Positions 13,415-17,328 of a stretch of 17,328 nucleotides of DNA are shown one piece after another; positions within the stretch are counted from its first letter, which is position 1, and each line of letters starts with the position of its first letter. The DNA is from JACVRM01 sp046262315 (GTDB lineage: Bacteria; Actinomycetota; Thermoleophilia; Gaiellales; Gaiellaceae): positions 1 to 17,328 of the forward strand of contig JBHEMZ010000131.1 in the NCBI GenBank assembly GCA_046262315.1. The letters run 5' to 3'. The notes beneath the pieces were generated by a model that did not search any database, was not told where the DNA came from, and was given only the letters and a program-made list of their open reading frames with translations. A program made the position numbers and the translations under genes.

Positions 13415-14131
13415 GTGGCGCTTCCCGCATACGTGCTCGACCTCGGCACCGTGCCCTACGGCGAAGCGTGGGAGCTCCAGAAGTCGCTGGCGGGGGCCGT
13501 CTCGCAGGGCGCGATCCCAGACACCGTCGTGGTGCTCGAGCACCCGCCTGTGGTGACGCTCGGCCGCCGGGCCGAGCCCGGCGAGCTGCACATCCCCGGG
13601 AGCGCCGAGGTGGATATCGTGGAGACGAACCGCGGCGGCAAGTCCACCTATCACGGGCCGGGACAGCTCGTCTGCTACCCCATCCTCGACCTGCGCCGTC
13701 ACGGGCAGGACGTGAAGCGCTACGTGCGCACGCTCGAGGAGGCACTGATCCGCACCGTGGGGGAGTTCGGCCTCGAGGGCGTCCGCTTCGAGGGCGACAA
13801 CATGACCGGCGTCTGGCTCGACCGCCCGCCTCGCAAGCTCGCGTCGATCGGCGTGCATGTCTCGAAGTGGGTGACGACGCACGGCTACGCGCTCAACGTC
13901 GATCTCGAGCTCGCGCCGTTCACCGAGTGGATCACAGCGTGCGGGCTGGCCGACACCTCGTTCACGACGATGGCACGCGAGCTCGGGCGTCCCGTCACGA
14001 TCGACGAGGTCCGGCCCGCGGCGGTCGCAGCGCTGGCCGACGTCTTCGGTCTCCAGTTCGACAAACTGCCGGCAGAGGACGGGGCAGGGCTCTGGCCTCA
14101 GCCCGTGCACGCACGGCTCGCGGCCGGCTGA
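13415..14131 (+). CDS. lipB: Octanoyltransferase LipB
   Basis: This 238-residue enzyme moves octanoate from acyl carrier protein to the lipoyl lysine of E2 and other lipoyl domains, the first step of de novo lipoylation. The family signature is complete: RGGKSTYHGPGQLVCYPILD at residues 73-92, the lysine of KLASIG (K141), GVHVSKWVTTHGYALNV, and the catalytic cysteine in ITACGLAD (C176). Lys and Cys form the catalytic dyad in this family. GTG 13415 is the only sensible start and follows TACAGT by 7 nt. It lies downstream of the E1/E2 genes and the DUF2007-like gene but has its own -10 box. LipA, the next enzyme, is encoded about 2.1 kb further on. Confidence 0.96.
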   Translation: MALPAYVLDLGTVPYGEAWELQKSLAGAVSQGAIPDTVVVLEHPPVVTLGRRAEPGELHIPGSAEVDIVETNRGGKSTYHGPGQLVCYPILDLRRHGQDVKRYVRTLEEALIRTVGEFGLEGVRFEGDNMTGVWLDRPPRKLASIGVHVSKWVTTHGYALNVDLELAPFTEWITACGLADTSFTTMARELGRPVTIDEVRPAAVAALADVFGLQFDKLPAEDGAGLWPQPVHARLAAG

Positions 14132-14176
14132 CGACCGTGCGGCGCGCCCGGGCGGGCCACGAGCCGTACCGCAGGC

Positions 14177-15199
14177 TCAGATGAGGCCGGCTCGCGTCGC
14201 GTGCGCGGCGGCCGCTGCGCGCGTCGACTGCGAGAGCTTGCGCAGGATGTTCGCGACATGCCGGTGGACGGTGTGCTCGCTGAGCACCAGGGACGAAGCG
14301 ATCTCCCGATTCGAGAGGCCGGCCGCGACGAGCTTCAGCACCTCCGTCTCCCGACGCGTCAGCGGCGACTGCCCGTTGGCCTCCGCCGAGACGGCGTCTT
14401 CGAGGAACGCCGCGAGCGCGCGCTGAAGCTCGCGCTGGTCGTCGAGCTCCAGGAGGTGCGAGTCCCCGCGCAGGGCGACGAAGCGCGCGTTCGGAAGCAG
14501 CGAGGCAAGCTCCCGCCCGCGCGCGATCGGCACTGCACGATCACCGCGCCGATGGAGAACGAGAGCGGGGACGGCGACGTCGGCCACGATCTCGCTCGCG
14601 TCGGTCGCGAAGTCGAGCTCAAGGAACGCCGCGGCCACGTCGGCCTCAGCTGACCGCCGCAGGTGGCGACTCACCGCGGCGATGTCGTCGCCGCTGCCGT
14701 GAGGCGCGAAGAGCCCGGCGAGCATCTTCGAGCCGAGATGCCAGTTCGTCCGGACGAGATCGACGATCGAGTGACGGGTCGCCTCGGGAATGTCGTTCCG
14801 AGAGACGCAGCAGCCGAAGAAGACGAGCTTCCGCACCAGCTCCGGATTGCGACGAGCGTAATCGGCTGCCGGGCGGCCCGCGCAGGCCGACCACGCGAAT
14901 ACGACCGCCGGCTCGGCGCCAACCGCCGCGTGCACCGCGGCGAGCGTGCGCGTGTCGAGCTCGAGGGTGACCGGGCCGGGCAGCGCGCGATCAGAGAGCC
15001 CCGCGCCGATGCGGTCGTAGCGGACGACACGGTGCCTCGCCGCGAGGTGCTCGAAGAACGCGCGGGCGCGTGGGTCGGCCCACTCCTCGCCGAGATGCGA
15101 AACCAGGCGGCCCGCGAAGAGGAGCAACGGCCCTTCTCCGACCGTGGCGTACGCGATCCGTCTGCCGTCGAGCTCGCAGAACCGCACATCCTGCTCCAT
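14177..15199 (-). CDS. Alpha/beta-hydrolase–LuxR fusion regulator
   Basis: This 340-residue protein joins an N-terminal alpha/beta-hydrolase domain (about 1-270) to a C-terminal LuxR-type helix-turn-helix (280-340), seen as LTRRETEVLKLVAAGLSNRE and SEHTVHRHVANILRKL. The likely triad is Ser104, Asp220 and His248, but the nucleophile elbow reads AWSAC instead of G-x-S-x-G, so esterase activity is doubtful and the fold may serve as a ligand sensor. ATG 15199 follows TAGACT by 6 nt, so the mRNA should be leaderless. The gene sits between lipB and lipA on the opposite strand, convergent with lipB and divergent from a secreted-protein gene. Its targets and ligand are unknown; fusions of this kind are known in actinobacteria. 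Confidence 0.9.
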   Translation of the reverse strand: MEQDVRFCELDGRRIAYATVGEGPLLLFAGRLVSHLGEEWADPRARAFFEHLAARHRVVRYDRIGAGLSDRALPGPVTLELDTRTLAAVHAAVGAEPAVVFAWSACAGRPAADYARRNPELVRKLVFFGCCVSRNDIPEATRHSIVDLVRTNWHLGSKMLAGLFAPHGSGDDIAAVSRHLRRSAEADVAAAFLELDFATDASEIVADVAVPALVLHRRGDRAVPIARGRELASLLPNARFVALRGDSHLLELDDQRELQRALAAFLEDAVSAEANGQSPLTRRETEVLKLVAAGLSNREIASSLVLSEHTVHRHVANILRKLSQSTRAAAAAHATRAGLI

Positions 15200-15205
15200 G
15201 GTTCG

Positions 15206-15211
15206 AGTCTA
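15206..15211 (-). promoter_or_regulatory. -10 box of the LuxR-type regulator (leaderless)
   Basis: TAGACT on the minus strand is followed by a 6-nt spacer and the ATG at 15199. The same hexamer precedes ygfZ and lipA. Confidence 0.6.
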
Positions 15212-15290
15212 GTGGCCCGAACGGGCCATCCCGAAAAGATGGCCGGCCTGCGCGACGCGGGCTCGGCGCGCGCCGCGCAGGATCGGCGGC

Positions 15291-15923
15291 ATGAAGCTCG
15301 TCGTCCTCACGGTAGTGGCGCTGGCGTTCGCCACAGCTGCCGAAGCGGTTCCGACCGGTCGGCCGCTCGACCGGCAAGCGCTGTCGCGAGCGGCTGCGAT
15401 CGGCGTTGAGGTGACCGCCCGATACCGCAGCGCCGCAGGCCGCAAGCTCGCGGTCACCGAGGTCACGACGACCGGTGTCGTCGCGAGCTTCACGCTGATC
15501 GACAACTGGCTCGACGCACCCCGCGTCGTACCCGCCGAGAACGGCATCTACTTCGCGATCTGCTCGAGACAGAGGGTCTGCCCGTACCGAGCGCGAGGCA
15601 TCGCCTGGCAGCCGGCAGCGTTCCTGCCTCGCCGGCAAGCGCTCGAGCTCGCACTGCGGGTCTTCTCGGAGACGTCGGCGAACCTCGTCGTCGTCTCGCT
15701 CCCAACGTCCCGGCTCGTCTGGATCGTGTTCGAGCGGGACGACGTTCTCTCGGGGATCGAATCAGCGTCCGTCCAGAGTCGACTGAGCGGCCGCCCGCGA
15801 TTCGCCGTGCCGTCGGTGCGGCGTCTCGTCCTGGAGCTGACCCGGCCGCGCCTCTACCTACCGCTCCCGATCCTCCCGCCGCCGCCCGGGACGATCTACG
15901 CGGAGCGGCTGATCCCCAAATGA
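15291..15923 (+). CDS. Secreted protein of unknown function
   Basis: I do not recognise this 210-residue protein. It has a signal peptide (KLVVLTVVALAFATAAEA, cleavage about residue 19) and no later membrane segment. Two cysteines (C91 and C97, in CSRQRVC) probably form a disulfide. The C-terminus is rich in Pro and Leu (LYLPLPILPPPP). Beta-strand-like stretches such as VTEVTTTGVVASFTLI and ANLVVVSLPTSRLVWIVF suggest a compact extracytoplasmic domain. ATG 15291 is preceded by AGGA at about 9 nt. It is divergent from the LuxR-type regulator, with about 90 nt between the starts. The downstream decayed gene begins where this one stops, so both may once have formed an operon. Confidence 0.7.
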   Translation: MKLVVLTVVALAFATAAEAVPTGRPLDRQALSRAAAIGVEVTARYRSAAGRKLAVTEVTTTGVVASFTLIDNWLDAPRVVPAENGIYFAICSRQRVCPYRARGIAWQPAAFLPRRQALELALRVFSETSANLVVVSLPTSRLVWIVFERDDVLSGIESASVQSRLSGRPRFAVPSVRRLVLELTRPRLYLPLPILPPPPGTIYAERLIPK

Positions 15924-16143
15924 CAGCGAGTCGGAACCGGTCCTCTACGACCGAAAGGACACTCACACGCGCACCAAGAAGCTCGCCGGGCGGCCCGCCG
16001 ACACTCTTCGACAAGCCGTTCGGCCCCAACAACGGGATCGCCCTCGGCGTCCCGCCGCTGTACACGTTGCACCTGTGGATCTGAAGGGAAATCCGTCCGG
16101 GCTCTTCACTGACTGGAACCCCAGAACGAGCTGCACTCCCTGA
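15920..16143 (+). pseudogene. Frameshifted remnant of a secreted protein
   Basis: Three reading frames have to be joined to give one protein-like C-terminus. First comes EPVLYDRKD (about 15934-15960), then PTLFDKPFGPNNG and VPPLYTLHLWI ending in TGA at 16082-16084. KGNPSGLFTDWNPRTSC then continues in another frame, with TGA at 16141-16143. Restoring one base near 16083 turns TGA into TGG, giving LHLWIWKGNPSG, a tail I recall from actinobacterial secreted proteins. An ATG at 15920 opens 54 codons in the middle frame, but its first part looks unlike protein. I read this as a decayed gene lacking its N-terminus; a sequencing error could explain one shift but not all. Confidence 0.55.
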
Positions 16144-16180
16144 CTCGACGGCAGCGAAGCCCTTCGGCCGCTTTACCGGC

Positions 16181-16210
16181 ACCGGCGCCGCCTGAGGGGG
16201 CGGCGCCGGT
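16181..16210. terminator. GC-rich hairpin, possible terminator
   Basis: ACCGGCGCCGCC (16181-16192) pairs perfectly with GGCGGCGCCGGT (16199-16210) across a 6-nt loop. It lies after the decayed gene and before the lipA promoter. No T tract follows on either strand, so the terminator role is inferred from stem strength and position. Confidence 0.5.
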
Positions 16211-16258
16211 CTCGCCGGGGCCTCAGTGCGCCGCGACCGGCGAAAGACGTCCGCAAAC

Positions 16259-16264
16259 TAGACT
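16259..16264 (+). promoter_or_regulatory. -10 box of lipA (leaderless)
   Basis: TAGACT is followed by a 7-nt spacer and the GTG at 16272, the same geometry as lipB. No -35 box or Shine-Dalgarno is visible. Confidence 0.65.
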
Positions 16265-16271
16265 GATCGCC

Positions 16272-17192
16272 GTGCAGAAGTCGCCACCCGTTGCCGAGCG
16301 ACCGCGCCGGCCGGCCTGGATGAAGGTGCGTGCGCCGAGCGCGGACTCGCGCTACTTCGACGTCCGCAAGCTGATCCACGGGCAGCGCCTGCATACGATC
16401 TGCGAGGAAGCGCGCTGCCCGAACATCTCCGAGTGCTGGGGCCGCGGCACCGCAACGTTCCAGATCCTCGGTGACACCTGCACACGCGCCTGCCGCTACT
16501 GCTACGTCCATTCCGGGCGTCCCGAGCATCCGCCCGATCCGCTCGAGCCCCTGCGCCTCGCCCACGCCGCGGCACAGATGGAGCTCAAGCATGTGGTCAT
16601 CACCTCCGTCGACCGCGACGACGTCCCGGACCGCGGCGCGGGTCACTATGCGGCCACGATCCGCGCGCTCAAGGCGAAGCTCCCGCACGCCTCCGTGGAG
16701 GTGCTCACGCCAGATTTCCTCGGCGTCGAGGAGGAGGCCTTGCGGACCGTGCTCGCCGCCCGCCCCGAGGTGTTCAACCACAACATCGAGACCGTGCGAC
16801 GCCTGCACCGCCGCATGCGCGGCGCAAAGGCGTCGTACGACAAGGCGCTCTGGCTGCTGCGCCGCGCGAAGGAGCTCGCCGACTACCCGGTCCTGACGAA
16901 GTCGGGGATCATCGTCGGGCTCGGCGAGACGAACGACGAGGTCGTCGACACGATGCGCGACCTCCGTGCGCACGGCGTCGACGTTGTCACGATCGGCCAG
17001 TACCTCCAGCCCTCGGCGACGCACGCTGCGATCGACCGCTGGGTGCACCCCGACGAGTTCCGCTGGTTCCGCGAGCAGGGCGATGCGCTCGGGTTCGGCT
17101 CGGTCTTTTCCGGCCCACTTGTGCGCTCGTCGTACCGCGCGGACGAGCAACGACACGCCGCCGAGACCGGCCGCGGCGCGGTCGCGTACTAG
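16272..17192 (+). CDS. lipA: Lipoyl synthase LipA
   Basis: This 306-residue radical-SAM enzyme inserts two sulfurs into the octanoyl group placed by LipB. Both Fe-S clusters are accounted for. The auxiliary cluster motif C-x4-C-x5-C is C44, C49 and C55 (CEEARCPNISEC), and the radical-SAM motif C-x3-C-x2-C is C70, C74 and C77 (CTRACRYC). The C-terminal R-S-S-Y (about residues 285-288) supplies the conserved serine ligand of the auxiliary cluster. Other family marks are RCPNISECW, TSVDRDD, FNHNIETV and SGIIVGLGET. Length is normal. GTG 16272 follows TAGACT by 7 nt. With lipB and the E2 gene nearby it completes the route from octanoyl-ACP to lipoylated dehydrogenase. Confidence 0.97.
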   Translation: MQKSPPVAERPRRPAWMKVRAPSADSRYFDVRKLIHGQRLHTICEEARCPNISECWGRGTATFQILGDTCTRACRYCYVHSGRPEHPPDPLEPLRLAHAAAQMELKHVVITSVDRDDVPDRGAGHYAATIRALKAKLPHASVEVLTPDFLGVEEEALRTVLAARPEVFNHNIETVRRLHRRMRGAKASYDKALWLLRRAKELADYPVLTKSGIIVGLGETNDEVVDTMRDLRAHGVDVVTIGQYLQPSATHAAIDRWVHPDEFRWFREQGDALGFGSVFSGPLVRSSYRADEQRHAAETGRGAVAY

Positions 17193-17276
17193 TTCTGTTG
17201 CCTACACACCTGCGAGACACCTGATCGCGTCCGGGCCTCCGGCGAGCCTTGTGGTCGACCAAGACCCAGCTCGCAC

Positions 17277-17282
17277 AGGAGG
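17277..17282 (+). promoter_or_regulatory. Strong Shine-Dalgarno AGGAGG at the window edge
   Basis: AGGAGG lies 5 nt before an ATG at 17288 and 9 nt before another at 17292. It decides that a gene probably starts here, in contrast to the many leaderless genes to its left. Confidence 0.5.
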
Positions 17283-17287
17283 CCCAG

Positions 17288-17328
17288 ATGCATGATCGAG
17301 TGTGCCCGCCCCGGCGGATGCGTTTCTC
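17288..17328 (+). CDS. Possible 5' end of a truncated gene
   Basis: An ATG after AGGAGG opens a frame beginning MHDRVCPPRRMRF that reaches the edge. The alternative ATG at 17292 gives MIECARPGGCVS. Neither is long enough to identify, and either could be the true frame. The 95 nt between lipA and this site show no other gene. An insertion-sequence gene is possible but not supported. Confidence 0.25.
   Translation, partial: MHDRVCPPRRMRF

Larger units (their letters stand above)
15924..16271. other. Gap between the secreted protein and lipA
   Basis: No intact gene lies in these 348 nt. It holds the frameshifted remnant (to 16143), a GC-rich hairpin at 16181-16210, and the lipA -10 box at 16259-16264. 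Confidence 0.6.

Noticed and set aside
14132..14176. Terminator between convergent lipB and the LuxR-type gene
   Set aside because: The short GC-rich palindromes there do not form a convincing long stem, and no T tract is present.
15920..16084. A 54-codon small gene starting at the ATGA overlap
   Set aside because: Its first half is Ser/Thr/Arg-rich without protein-like pattern, and the recognisable tail continues past its stop in another frame, so a decayed gene explains it better.
1..17328. CRISPR array, prophage or toxin-antitoxin system
   Set aside because: I saw no regularly spaced repeats, phage structural genes or typical paired small toxin and antitoxin genes.

Overview
This is chromosomal DNA of a high-GC bacterium, most likely an actinobacterium. 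The clues are very GC-rich codons with strong third-position GC, frequent GTG starts, a CIRCE-controlled groES-groEL pair, a subtilisin-inhibitor-like secreted protein, and several genes whose start codon lies 6-7 nt after a TANNNT -10 box (leaderless genes, typical of Actinomycetota). I suspect the class Thermoleophilia from the style of the proteins, but no rRNA or other decisive marker is present.

Layout. The left edge holds the first codons of an IS630-like transposase (minus) and a tRNA-Arg gene with anticodon GCG (minus). A YgfZ/GcvT-like folate-binding protein (minus) and a molybdopterin sulfite-oxidase-like enzyme (plus) diverge from overlapping -10 boxes. Next is a secreted sialidase-fold protein behind a possible SigB-type promoter. 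A gap of about 450 nt after it holds two hairpin terminators and a candidate short RNA. Then come a small CxxC protein, groEL and groES (all minus, with CIRCE and a clear promoter), a divergent Nudix hydrolase coupled to an ASCH-like protein, and a convergent double zinc-ribbon protein. A gap with a large palindrome (possible REP-like element) leads to a SAM methyltransferase and an SSI-like inhibitor (minus).

The right half is a 2-oxoacid dehydrogenase and lipoate block: E1 alpha, E1 beta, lipoylated E2, a DUF2007-like small protein, lipB, and lipA about 2.1 kb further on. LipB and LipA make the lipoyl group that the E2 swinging arm needs, so the block is functionally coherent; no E3 gene is in the window. 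Between lipB and lipA lie a minus-strand alpha/beta-hydrolase/LuxR fusion regulator, a secreted protein of unknown function, and a frameshifted remnant of another secreted protein. After lipA a strong Shine-Dalgarno and ATG at the right edge suggest a further truncated gene.

I found no CRISPR array, prophage, or obvious undescribed multi-gene system. The most unusual signals are the tRNA-Arg anticodon, the recurrent leaderless promoter architecture, the overlapping divergent promoter, the repeated leader-like segment flanking the sialidase-like gene, and the decayed gene before lipA.
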